Source: CAYUVH01 sp964448135
Lineage (GTDB): Bacteria; Verrucomicrobiota; Verrucomicrobiia; Limisphaerales; UBA8199
Assembly: GCA_964448135.1 (NCBI GenBank)
Contig: CAYUVH010000049.1
Coordinates: 1-64,000 of the forward strand
Direction of reading: 5' to 3'
Length of the DNA: 64,000 bases
The notes beneath the pieces are model-generated. The model had not been told where the DNA came from. It ran no database searches and saw nothing but the letters and a program-made list of their open reading frames with translations. Shown piece by piece: positions 33,155 through 41,856 of the stretch. Made by a program: the position numbers and the translations under genes. Within the stretch, counting starts at the first letter, position 1; each line of letters opens with the position of its first letter.

Positions 33155-34893
33155 GTGACTTTGGCGGCGGCTTCGCGGGCACGGCGGTGGACAAATTCGG
33201 TGTGAGCGGGCGAGAACAGGGGCAGCCAGACGGTGACGACGGTGCCGGCGCCTTCCTCGCTCTCGATTTCAATCCTTCCGCCGTGACGCTGGACGCAGTG
33301 GCTCACGATGGCCAGGCCGAGTCCGGTGCCTTGAATGGTCGCCGCATTTTTGCCGCGGTGAAACGGCGTGAACAGGCGCGAGCGGTCTTCCGCGGGAATG
33401 CCCATCCCGCTATCTGTCACGGTGAATACCGCGTTGCCTTCTTCGCGGATGACTTCGATAAAAACCTTTCGACCCGCCGGGGAATATTTGATCGCGTTGG
33501 TGAGCAGGTTCGAGAGGATGTGGCGGAGCAGATTTTCATCCACGCGCGCGGGTTCGGCCATGACGCCCACGCTCAGCTCGATGGGGCAACGGCGATTCGT
33601 GGCGGAGGTGACCTCGTCGACGACGGTATGGCAGAGCACGGGCAGGTCGAGCACGCCGGGCTTGAAGTCAATGCGGCCCGCCTCGGCGCGGCTGAAGAGC
33701 AGGACGTCCTCCATGAGCGCGCTCATGCGATGCACGGAAGCGTTGATGGCCTCGAGATGCTCGGCGCGCTTCCCGGAGGCCAACCGGTCGAAATAGCGCG
33801 AAAGAATTTCCGAGGAGCCAAGGATCAACGCCAGGGGCGTGCGGATCTCGTGGGTGACCATCGAGATGAAGTTGCCTTTCAGTTTGTTCAGTTCGCGTTC
33901 CTCGGCAAGCGCCTCGTGGAGTTCGGCGGTGCGGACGGTGATCTTTTCCTCAAGATCTCGATTCAGGGCGGTGATTTCGGCGTCGCGCGCGAGGACTTTT
34001 TCGCGCGAAGCCTCGGCTTCCTGCCGCAGCCGCGCCTGCGTGCTGAAGAGCCAGTAAAGCAGGATGCTGAGCGCCGTGCCGCCGAAGAGCACGATCCATT
34101 GCGGCAACTGGGATTGCCTGGGCGGCACCGTCATCGTGGCCAGCATTCTCCACTCGCCCGCGGCGGTGGTGACGGTGAAGGGCCGCTGCGTCGTTGATCG
34201 CTGGGGAGCGGCTTCGCCCGGCGCAAGGAGCCTCAACGTGAAGGGCAGGGCGTTGAACTGCGGCTGACAGTACTGAAAATATTCCGCCTGGTTTAACGCG
34301 AAGAAAAGCACGCCGACGACGTTCGAACGATTTTCGGAAGCGGTGCCGGGACGTTGCGGCTTTCGCGGGATGGGGATCATGCCGACGACCACCTGCGTTT
34401 CATTCGACCCGCCCCCAAGAGCCACGGGTCGCGAGGGAAGCCCGTAGCCGGCATCCACGCAGCCTTGGATGGCTTCGTGGAGGACGGGGTTTGCGGCGAG
34501 GTCGCTGCCCGGCGCGAGCGCCTGGGGCTGTCCGATACTGTCGGAGTATTTGATCAGGGCCTGCTCGGGAGAATATTCGGCGTAGCCGACCGCGGTCATG
34601 CCCGGGAAGCGTTGACGCCACTCGGATACGGTGAGGAAAATGTTCCAGGATTGCGGCTGGGCGCCCGAGCGGAGAAAGGTCGCCATGGCGCTGTCGCGGA
34701 GCGCATCGAAGCGCTGCCCGAGCAGGGGGGCCAAGAGGGGCTGCAGGCGCGAAAAATTATCCTGCCAGCGAATGACCTGTCCGCGCCGGGCCAGCTCGCG
34801 CTCGCGCCACCAGGCAAAGACCGTGGCCGCCAGGGCGATCACGAGGATCAGCCCGGCGATCCGGTTGGCGCGAATTGGTTTCGGCAGCGTCAT
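33151..34893 (-). CDS. CHASE-like sensor histidine kinase
   Basis: A 580-residue kinase. TM1 is at ~12-28 (AGLILVIALAATVFAWW). The extracytoplasmic domain at ~35-255 shows CHASE-like features: SEWRQRFPGMTAVGYAEYSP and a GSDLAANPVLHEAIQGCVDAG-type segment. TM2 is at ~262-281, then a coiled coil at ~285-335. HisKA has the His in SMVTHEIRTPLALILGSSE, and the HATPase domain has NLLTNAIKYS, TDSGMGIP and GTGLGLAIVSHCVQRHGG. CHASE domains commonly bind small organic ligands. Coupled to the LuxR-type regulator downstream. It is divergent from the secreted protein at 35037. Confidence 0.93.
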   Translation of the reverse strand: MTLPKPIRANRIAGLILVIALAATVFAWWRERELARRGQVIRWQDNFSRLQPLLAPLLGQRFDALRDSAMATFLRSGAQPQSWNIFLTVSEWRQRFPGMTAVGYAEYSPEQALIKYSDSIGQPQALAPGSDLAANPVLHEAIQGCVDAGYGLPSRPVALGGGSNETQVVVGMIPIPRKPQRPGTASENRSNVVGVLFFALNQAEYFQYCQPQFNALPFTLRLLAPGEAAPQRSTTQRPFTVTTAAGEWRMLATMTVPPRQSQLPQWIVLFGGTALSILLYWLFSTQARLRQEAEASREKVLARDAEITALNRDLEEKITVRTAELHEALAEERELNKLKGNFISMVTHEIRTPLALILGSSEILSRYFDRLASGKRAEHLEAINASVHRMSALMEDVLLFSRAEAGRIDFKPGVLDLPVLCHTVVDEVTSATNRRCPIELSVGVMAEPARVDENLLRHILSNLLTNAIKYSPAGRKVFIEVIREEGNAVFTVTDSGMGIPAEDRSRLFTPFHRGKNAATIQGTGLGLAIVSHCVQRHGGRIEIESEEGAGTVVTVWLPLFSPAHTEFVHRRAREAAAKVT

Positions 34894-34954
34894 TGCTTGT
34901 TATGTAGCAGGGGGCGAGCCGGGGACATTGTGATTTTACCGGGCTTTTCGGGCA

Positions 34955-34972
34955 ATACGCCATTTGGCGTAT
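34955..34972. promoter_or_regulatory. 18-bp perfect palindrome in divergent promoter region
   Basis: ATACGCCA-TT-TGGCGTAT lies 61 nt from the kinase start (34893) and 64 nt from the plus-strand start at 35037. Its symmetry suits a LuxR/NarL-type dimer, such as the regulator encoded at 32546. Confidence 0.6.
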
Positions 34973-35036
34973 AGCAAGTAGCTCGCCAGATTGGCAAAGT
35001 TTGGCCATTCAAACGGCTAAACCTTACTCTCGCGCC

Positions 35037-37034
35037 ATGTCTTATCGAACCCGGCTCCGCGGGCTGTTGATCGCATTCCTTTGCCTCCTGGGCTGTCACG
35101 CGCCGGCGGCCGATACTTGGAGCTATTGGAGCACGGTCTCGATACCCAATCCCACCGGCTTTCCGGCGTTCGGGAAAATGGCGAGCGATGGCACGAACAT
35201 CTACTTCGCGACGCTGCTGGACGGGGTGTTTCGGGCGTCGCTGGAGGATGGGCAGTTCACACCGATGCCGATGACCGGTTTCCCCATGTGGTCGCAAGCC
35301 AATACCAATGGGTTTGCGCTCTGGAATGTCGGCGTCTCGCCGCAGGGGCGGGTCTTGATTGGTGGAAGTCCGATCAACCTGACCACGAACGGAATCAGCG
35401 CGCCGCCCTCGAGTTTCAACAACACACTGCCGGTGTTTTACTATTGGGATGACGATTCTTCGAAGTGGCAGGCGGCGGCGGTTTCGAACAAGAGCTATCC
35501 CTACACGAGCAGCGCGGGAAATTTTTCCGTGGGGCCGGATGGCGCGGTGTGGACATGCTCGGGATTTGCCTCCTACGCCTATCGCAGCACGGATGGCGGG
35601 AAGAGCTACACCGCGTTCGACATCAATGCTCGGGTGCCGGCGGGATACCTGCCGCTTCCGAGCGGCATCACTACTTTCGGCAAGGTGTTCAGCATTTTGG
35701 TAACGCCGAAGAATGAAGTGGTGGTCGGAACCGAGACCGGCGGCTTTCTGCATTCGACCAACAATGGCCTGAATTGGTCCAGCTTGGATCCGAACTTCAC
35801 GAACACCAACAGCGTTAATCCTTTGGGACGCGTTGGCAACGCCTCGACGCTGGGACTGGATCGTTATGGCGACGTGTTGTGCCAGAATGTCGAGATGGTC
35901 GCTTTTCCGGCGCTCACGAATTGGTCCAATGTGAAGGCGATTGCGTATCATCCGACGGACGGCAGCTACAGCAAGGCGGATTATGGCGTGCCGGATTTTC
36001 ACTATCTACCGCAGGCGATCACCACGCCGGCGGGAATGACGTTCAGCTTCATGAACCAGGACTACCAGCATCTCGGCGGTATTTATCGCTCAGCCGACGG
36101 CGCGCACTGGACGCAATTCAACGACGGAATTTTCGGGCTGAATGTCACCTTCGCGCCCGGGATTACGAACGCGGTGATTCCGGGAGCGTGCATCACTAAG
36201 GTGGGGAACAAGGTGTTTGTCAGCGATGGCGGCGTGCAGCTGTGGATGTTTGACTCGACGCCACCGCCAATCGTCAACCGGCCGCCGGTCGCCCATGCGC
36301 AAAACGTCAATCTCTGGGAAAACACGGCGACCAATTTCACCCTGGGTGGACAAGATGCCGATGGAGACGCGCTTGGATTTTCGATTGCTACTCAACCATT
36401 GCACGGTTTGCTGAGCGGGACGCCGCCGTCCATGACGTATACGCCGACGAATAACTTCACGGGACTCGACGCGTTTTCGTTCTTTGCGTATGACGCATCC
36501 AGCACCTCGGCGGCGGTGATTGTGAATCTCGCCATCAACCCGCCGACGAATACGCTTTCGACCATCTCATGTGTCCAGCCGGCGAACAATTCCTGGTTTC
36601 TCGCTCCGGCCACGTTTTCCCTCACTGCCGTGGCAAGTGACGCGGAGGGAATCCGGCAGGTGAACTTTTATGCGGGCAGCACGTTCCTTGGCACGGCGAG
36701 CAACGCCCCCTATTCGCTGACCGTGACCAACGCCGAAACCGGTGATTACTGGTTCTCCGCCCGTGCGATCGACAACAAGAATGCGCGCACCTGGAGCGCG
36801 CCCGTCCGCGTTTCCGTGCTTCCGGCGTCCCCGTCATTGGACGTTCACCCGACGGACAGCGAGAGTATGGCAATTACATGGCCCCTCGTGCTGGACGGAT
36901 TCTTTCTCGAGCAGGCCGCGGACGTCTCGGGTCCGTGGTCGCTGAGCCCCTATGCGCCCTCGTATCTTACGAATGCACAGTCGGTTACCATGCCCGCGTC
37001 GGACTCGCAGTTCTTCCGTTTGATGCATCCCTAA
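35037..37034 (+). CDS. Large secreted protein with cadherin-like and Big_9-type domains
   Basis: A 665-residue exported protein with a signal peptide (MSYRTRLRGLLIAFLCLLG and on). Residues ~25-400 contain Asp-box/BNR-like propeller repeats (YRSTDGGKSYTAF, HSTNNGLNWSSLD, YRSADGAHWTQFN). A cadherin-like/Big domain lies at ~415-500 (LGGQDADGDALGFSIATQPL then YTPTNNFTGLDAFSF). A Big_9-type domain follows at ~510-590 (ASDAEGIRQVNFYAGSTFLG) and the verrucomicrobial C-terminal module ends DSQFFRLMHP. The ATG at 35037 gives the signal peptide; an in-frame TTG lies at 35001. The shared intergenic palindrome hints at control by the adjacent two-component system. Confidence 0.8.
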   Translation: MSYRTRLRGLLIAFLCLLGCHAPAADTWSYWSTVSIPNPTGFPAFGKMASDGTNIYFATLLDGVFRASLEDGQFTPMPMTGFPMWSQANTNGFALWNVGVSPQGRVLIGGSPINLTTNGISAPPSSFNNTLPVFYYWDDDSSKWQAAAVSNKSYPYTSSAGNFSVGPDGAVWTCSGFASYAYRSTDGGKSYTAFDINARVPAGYLPLPSGITTFGKVFSILVTPKNEVVVGTETGGFLHSTNNGLNWSSLDPNFTNTNSVNPLGRVGNASTLGLDRYGDVLCQNVEMVAFPALTNWSNVKAIAYHPTDGSYSKADYGVPDFHYLPQAITTPAGMTFSFMNQDYQHLGGIYRSADGAHWTQFNDGIFGLNVTFAPGITNAVIPGACITKVGNKVFVSDGGVQLWMFDSTPPPIVNRPPVAHAQNVNLWENTATNFTLGGQDADGDALGFSIATQPLHGLLSGTPPSMTYTPTNNFTGLDAFSFFAYDASSTSAAVIVNLAINPPTNTLSTISCVQPANNSWFLAPATFSLTAVASDAEGIRQVNFYAGSTFLGTASNAPYSLTVTNAETGDYWFSARAIDNKNARTWSAPVRVSVLPASPSLDVHPTDSESMAITWPLVLDGFFLEQAADVSGPWSLSPYAPSYLTNAQSVTMPASDSQFFRLMHP

Positions 37035-37100
37035 CGGGCATAAGAGTTACGTCTGACGGCGTATTGAGAGATTGCCCCTTCACGGACTAAGGTCGCAGGC

Positions 37101-39797
37101 ATGAAAGCGCACTTCGGTTGTAGTTGGCGTCGTGTCGTGTCTCGCGGCGCGGTCGCAGGAATTGGGTTGCTCGGCGCGTCGCTGACCGCGATGGCAGCGA
37201 CGCTGACGAACCCGATTGTGTTCGTGACGCAGCCGCCGATTCCGCGCGAGCTGAACAGCTCTGTCTCGAATACGTTTCTTTCCGTCGTCACCGTCTTCGG
37301 CAACCAGCAGGCCGATACGGCGCACGCAGCGCGCGGCGGGGACTTGTGGTTGATGACGACGAATTCCACGCTCGTCAACCTGACGCGCAAGGCGGGTTTC
37401 GGCACGAACGGAATCCAGCACGGGCACAATCTCGGGATCGATGTGCGGGACCCGCAGATTCATTGGAGCGGCCGGAAAATTCTCTTCAGCATGGTGGTGG
37501 GCTCGCCGACGAACGGCACGGACACGACGTCCTACTTCTGGCAGTTGCACGAACTGACCAACCTGGACGCGGTCATTGCGAATACGAACACGAAGCCGGC
37601 AATCGTGCGCGTGCCGTTTCAACCGGCCGGCAACAACAACGTGACTCCCTGCTACGCCACCGATGACCGGATCATCTTCATGAGCGACATGCCTTACGGC
37701 GGTCAGACCAACCTCTACCCGCCGTTGGACGAGTATAAAGGCAATCCCACTTTGAGTGGAACCTACAGCTTGAATCCGACGAATGGCGACCTGCGCATGA
37801 TCGAACATCTCCCCAGCGGAGCGTTCAATCCGTTTGTCGACAGCTTCGGCCGGCTCATTCTCACCCGCTGGGACCATCTCTCGCAGGACCCCAATGCAGT
37901 GAACGATATCCTCAAGAAGGGGACCAATGGGGCATTCAACTGGGCCGGCGAGGCGGCCAACGCCGGCATCTCGACCAATATTCTGGAAACGTTTCCGGAA
38001 CCGCGAAAATTCGACACGAATTACTGCGCGCTCCTGGGCGTGAGCGGCAATGATTTCAATTTGTTTCTGCCCTGGGCCTTGGACCAGAACGGCGGAAATG
38101 AGGAGGTCCTGAATCATGTTGGCCGGCAGGAAATGCTCCTCGCCCTGAACCAATCCTTCACCGGCGACACGAACCTCGTCACCTTCACGAACCTGGCGCA
38201 GCGCGTCGCCTCCGGCGTGGATTCGGCGAACACGAACCAGCTCGGAAGCTTTTTCCAGATCGTGGAGGACCCGCGCACCAACGGTCTGTACTGGGGGGTT
38301 GCGGCACAGGACATATCCATATTTGGCGGCGCGCACGCGGCGGGCCAGATTCTCACTTTGACCGGCGGTCCGGGGGTGAATCCGACCAACATGCGCGTCA
38401 CCTTCATCACGCCGCCGGCCGGCGCGGTGGGTCCCAATTCGCAGGGGTTGTTCCGCAATCCACTCCCCATGTCCGACGGCTCGCTGATCGCCGCCTACAC
38501 CCCGACGACAACCTCGACGAATTTTGGCTGGGACACGAACCTGGGCACGGCGAGTCTGCCGATTTCCATGTACAGTTTTCGTCTGTATCGTCTGGCGAAC
38601 GGGTTTCCTTATTACACCACGAACAGCCTGTTGACGGGCGGCATCAGCAATACGGTGGTTTATTTCGACGGCTCGACGCTCGTGACGAACAGCGCCACCC
38701 AGTGGGAGTTGCAGCCGGTGGAGGTGCGCTCGCGAAGCGTGCCGGTGCCGGTCCAGACGGGCGTGGCGAGCGTGGAGCAACAAGTCTTCGCGGAGGAAAA
38801 CGTGGATCTCGCGGCGTTCCAGGCGGACATCGCGGCGCGCGGGCTCGCGTTGGTGGTGAGCCGCAACGTCACAGCTCGCGACAGCGCGGACAAGCAGCAG
38901 CCCTATAATCTGCGCGTGCCGGGCGGGGCGAGCTCGGTTGCGAACGCCGGCAAGGTTTACAACATCACGCATCTCCAATACCTGCAGGCCGATTATCTGC
39001 GCGGATACACTTGGGGCACGCCGAACGCGCAGCCTGGGCGCCGCATTTTGGCGACGCCAATGCATGATGCGGCCGAGTACAACTACGTGAGCAGCGCCTC
39101 GAACGCACCGCCTGGCGGTACGGAACTGATGAGCGACGGTTCGCAGGCCACGTTTATTCCGGCGAATCGAGCAATCACGTGGCAGCTCACCGGTGTGACA
39201 AATGAAAGCGTGGTGAAGGAGCGCTATTGGATTTCGTTCCGGCCGGGTGAGGTGCGCACGTGCGCGAATTGCCACGGCATCAACGCGCAGGATCAGATCG
39301 GACGTCCCCCGCCGACGAACGCGCCGCTCGCGTTGCGGCAGTTATTGCGGTTGTGGCGGACAAATGCAGCCAGCGCGTACAGCCTCACCGTCAGCAACGG
39401 CACCGGCACCGGGAGTTTTGGCGCCGGATCGCTGCTGACTTTGTCGGCGAACGCGGCTCCGTCGGGGACGGGCTTCCATCATTGGTCGGGCCAGGGCGTG
39501 GCCAGCCCGAATTCGGCGACGACGGCGTTTACGATGCCGGGAACGAACACGTTGGTGACAGCGGTCTACACGAACATTCCCGCACCGGTGATTGGTGGCT
39601 GTCAGCTGACGGGAACGAATTTGTCGCTCACGGCGCAGGGCGGGGCGAATCAGGTTTGGGTGCTGCAGGCTTCGACGAACTTTTTGAATTGGCTGGATGT
39701 GCAAACCAACCTGGCGGGGCCGGGTGGGAGTGTGCAGTTCGGCCTGCCCGTCGGGCCCGGAGCGGCGCGGCAGTTCTTCCGGTTGAAGTCTCCGTAG
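37101..39797 (+). CDS. Secreted HzsA-like protein with CxxCH haem-binding motif
   Basis: An 898-residue exported protein with a signal sequence (to about residue 33). The central body resembles the hydrazine-synthase-alpha-like/PD40 propeller family common in planctomycetes and verrucomicrobia (GKILFSMVVGSPT-like blocks, CYATDDRIIFMSDMPYGG, GRLILTRWDHLSQDPNA). A single c-type haem motif, CANCHG, lies near residue 720 in the context FRPGEVRT then NAQDQ. A bacterial-Ig-like stretch at ~755-820 and a C-terminal module ending RQFFRLKSP follow. The length suits the family. The reaction is unknown; nothing here indicates anammox. Start ATG 37101. Confidence 0.8.
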   Translation: MKAHFGCSWRRVVSRGAVAGIGLLGASLTAMAATLTNPIVFVTQPPIPRELNSSVSNTFLSVVTVFGNQQADTAHAARGGDLWLMTTNSTLVNLTRKAGFGTNGIQHGHNLGIDVRDPQIHWSGRKILFSMVVGSPTNGTDTTSYFWQLHELTNLDAVIANTNTKPAIVRVPFQPAGNNNVTPCYATDDRIIFMSDMPYGGQTNLYPPLDEYKGNPTLSGTYSLNPTNGDLRMIEHLPSGAFNPFVDSFGRLILTRWDHLSQDPNAVNDILKKGTNGAFNWAGEAANAGISTNILETFPEPRKFDTNYCALLGVSGNDFNLFLPWALDQNGGNEEVLNHVGRQEMLLALNQSFTGDTNLVTFTNLAQRVASGVDSANTNQLGSFFQIVEDPRTNGLYWGVAAQDISIFGGAHAAGQILTLTGGPGVNPTNMRVTFITPPAGAVGPNSQGLFRNPLPMSDGSLIAAYTPTTTSTNFGWDTNLGTASLPISMYSFRLYRLANGFPYYTTNSLLTGGISNTVVYFDGSTLVTNSATQWELQPVEVRSRSVPVPVQTGVASVEQQVFAEENVDLAAFQADIAARGLALVVSRNVTARDSADKQQPYNLRVPGGASSVANAGKVYNITHLQYLQADYLRGYTWGTPNAQPGRRILATPMHDAAEYNYVSSASNAPPGGTELMSDGSQATFIPANRAITWQLTGVTNESVVKERYWISFRPGEVRTCANCHGINAQDQIGRPPPTNAPLALRQLLRLWRTNAASAYSLTVSNGTGTGSFGAGSLLTLSANAAPSGTGFHHWSGQGVASPNSATTAFTMPGTNTLVTAVYTNIPAPVIGGCQLTGTNLSLTAQGGANQVWVLQASTNFLNWLDVQTNLAGPGGSVQFGLPVGPGAARQFFRLKSP

Positions 39798-39911
39798 CCG
39801 CAAGGTCTCAACCGGCACGGGGGGAAGTTGGCGGGATTGGTTTTCCGCGTAAGGTGGTGTTTCTCATTTGACACGCAAATGTCATTTGACTGCAATGAGA
39901 TATACCACAGT

Positions 39912-40841
39912 ATGGAAAATCTTAACCTGTCCGGGCGGCGGCGCTGTTTGTCATTGTTGCTTGGGCTGGCGTTGATGACAGGAAGATCCGCGGCCGTCGC
40001 GTTGGCGGCTGAGCCGGCCGACCCCGGTCCGCCGGTCGCGACGGAAACCGAGGCAGAGCGTTCGCCCTGGCTGCTCGATTACTTCAAGAATTGGTTTGTG
40101 CGCATCGACCATTCGCGCACCCAACAGCCTGGCTGGGCCTCGCCGCTGGCGACGACAACGCCCACGATGCAGAACGCGTTCCGTTACGATATCACCCAGC
40201 AGTTTCTCCGGGATGGCCAGGTCCGGACTATTTATGGAAGCGGCAAGGGCCTGGAGTTCATGCCCGCGGAGCCGCTGCAATTCATCATTGGGGTGCCGCC
40301 TTATCAAACGATCACTGGTGGCCATGGAAACCATTATGGCTGGGGCGACGAAAGTTTCCTGATGAAATACCGGCTGGCCTCCGCCAACGAAAAAGAGGGC
40401 GATTACATCGTGACGGTTTTCATGGGCATGACGGTGCCGAACGGCAGCGATGAGATGAGCTTCCACCACTTCACGTTTTCGCCCACGCTGGCGTTTGGCA
40501 AGGGCTGGGGGGATTTCGATATTCAAGCCAACCTGGGCACAACCATACCGGACAATGGCGCGGTCTCAGACGGCCTGGGGACGCCGTTAATTTCCAACAC
40601 GGTGTTTCAGTACCGGCTGCTGAAGTACATCTGGCCGGAAGTTGAATTCAATTTTACCTATTGGCCGAACGGAGTGCACGAAGGGATGAATCAGCTGTTC
40701 GTCACTCCCGGAGTCGTGTTTGGGAAATTCCATTTATTCGGGCGGGTTTCCGGTGTGTGCGGAGCCGGCTGCCAGATCGCGGTGACGGACAAGCCAATCT
40801 ATCATCGCGCGTGGATACTCTCGATTCGTTTCCCGTTCTGA
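39912..40841 (+). CDS. Outer-membrane beta-barrel-like exported protein
   Basis: A 309-residue exported protein with a signal peptide (MENLNLSGRRRCLSLLLGLA then LMTG). The mature part is rich in alternating aromatic strands: FRYDITQQFL, SFHHFTFSPTLAFGKGWGDF, FQYRLLKYIWPEVEFNFTYW. It ends in a terminal Phe (ILSIRFPF), as outer-membrane barrels do. It may relate to the MetA-pathway/transporter barrel family, but I cannot name it. The ATG at 39912 is preferred; upstream in-frame ATGs at 39828 and 39879 lack signal-peptide logic. Its stop is 4 nt from that of the convergent DUF1080 gene. Confidence 0.72.
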   Translation: MENLNLSGRRRCLSLLLGLALMTGRSAAVALAAEPADPGPPVATETEAERSPWLLDYFKNWFVRIDHSRTQQPGWASPLATTTPTMQNAFRYDITQQFLRDGQVRTIYGSGKGLEFMPAEPLQFIIGVPPYQTITGGHGNHYGWGDESFLMKYRLASANEKEGDYIVTVFMGMTVPNGSDEMSFHHFTFSPTLAFGKGWGDFDIQANLGTTIPDNGAVSDGLGTPLISNTVFQYRLLKYIWPEVEFNFTYWPNGVHEGMNQLFVTPGVVFGKFHLFGRVSGVCGAGCQIAVTDKPIYHRAWILSIRFPF

Positions 40842-40845
40842 AACC

Positions 40846-41652
40846 TCAGAGCCGCTTGATCCGGATGTTCCGCCAGCGGCAGATTTTCCCGGCGGGCCAC
40901 ATGTTTTTGCCGCCGTGGATTTGCAGGCCGATGGAACCTTCGCCGCCGAGGGTTTCGAAAACATGTTCCTTGTCGTAATCGGGCAGGGGACAGGTTTCGC
41001 CGTTCCATTTGCATACCTGCAGGTCGTTGAGCCAGGTGGTGATTTGGGGATACTTGCCGGTGCAGCGAATCCGGCCCTTGTTCCAATCGTTTAGCTTCCA
41101 AGCCCTGATCCATTCGTCTCCCGTGCAGCTCTGCTCGTAAACACCCTTCGGCCATTTCAACGCGCGAGGATCGGGTTTGGTGGTGAAGGATTTCGGCACA
41201 CCGTCGATTCCGGTCTGGGCGAGAATCTGGAACGGTTTCATCGCGAAAGATTTATCCATCTCGCCGCGCAGGTGGCCGACGTTTCCCCCTTCGTGGTAGT
41301 CCACATAATATTGGAAGCCGTAGCCCTGCTCGGTGCAGCGAAAGAAGACTCCCGTATCCGGTCCGTAATCGGGATGCATTTCCAGCTCGAGTTCGAAATC
41401 GCCGAATTTCTCGTCGCTTAACAGCATCCCGCCGTTGCCGGAGTCTGGCGGATCCTGCTGGCCGACGAGCACTCCGTCCTTGACCGTCCAGTCGCCGCCG
41501 GTGCCGTGCGAAATCTTTTTGGCGGGCTTGTGCCAGCCTTTCAATGATTGGCCGTCGAACAGCGTCCGGTAGTCGCCGGCCGCGATGGCCGGAGTGGCGA
41601 GTGCAAGGCCGGCGAGGGCGGAAGATTTAAGAAAAGTGCGTCGAGTGATCAT
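40846..41652 (-). CDS. DUF1080 (3-keto-disaccharide hydrolase-type) exported protein
   Basis: A 268-residue exported protein. The N-terminus MITRRTFLKSSALAGLALAT carries a twin-arginine signal (RRTFLK). The mature domain is a concanavalin-like jelly roll typical of DUF1080/3-keto-disaccharide hydrolases: FDGQSLKGWHKP, WTVKDGVLVGQQ, FGDFELELEMH, GVFFRC and IGLQIHGG near the end. Such proteins act on oxidised disaccharides or bind glycans. It is divergent from the GH25-like gene at 41857. The ATG at 41652 is fixed by the Tat signal. Confidence 0.9.
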   Translation of the reverse strand: MITRRTFLKSSALAGLALATPAIAAGDYRTLFDGQSLKGWHKPAKKISHGTGGDWTVKDGVLVGQQDPPDSGNGGMLLSDEKFGDFELELEMHPDYGPDTGVFFRCTEQGYGFQYYVDYHEGGNVGHLRGEMDKSFAMKPFQILAQTGIDGVPKSFTTKPDPRALKWPKGVYEQSCTGDEWIRAWKLNDWNKGRIRCTGKYPQITTWLNDLQVCKWNGETCPLPDYDKEHVFETLGGEGSIGLQIHGGKNMWPAGKICRWRNIRIKRL

Positions 41653-41856
41653 TGAATTATTCAGTATCCGAGCGCCCGCAAACGTCCTTTTAGCTTGACG
41701 TTTTGGCTTTCTGCTGGCAACTTCCGAGTGCGTTTGGACAGCCGAGTGCACCAGAATTCCTTTCGTCCGCACGGAGGCGGCAAAGGCGGGCAGACTCCCA
41801 GAAAACCATCCCCCCAGCATCTCGTTTGGTTCGCACCCGTTGCTGCCCGCGCAATC

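Noticed and set aside
37080..39275. 731-codon open frame on the minus strand
   Set aside because: It lies entirely antisense to the HzsA-like gene, has low-complexity Arg/His/Val-rich composition and no domain, typical of shadow frames in GC-rich DNA.
37101..39797. Anammox hydrazine synthase
   Set aside because: Only a propeller-level resemblance and a single CxxCH; no beta/gamma subunits or other anammox genes nearby.
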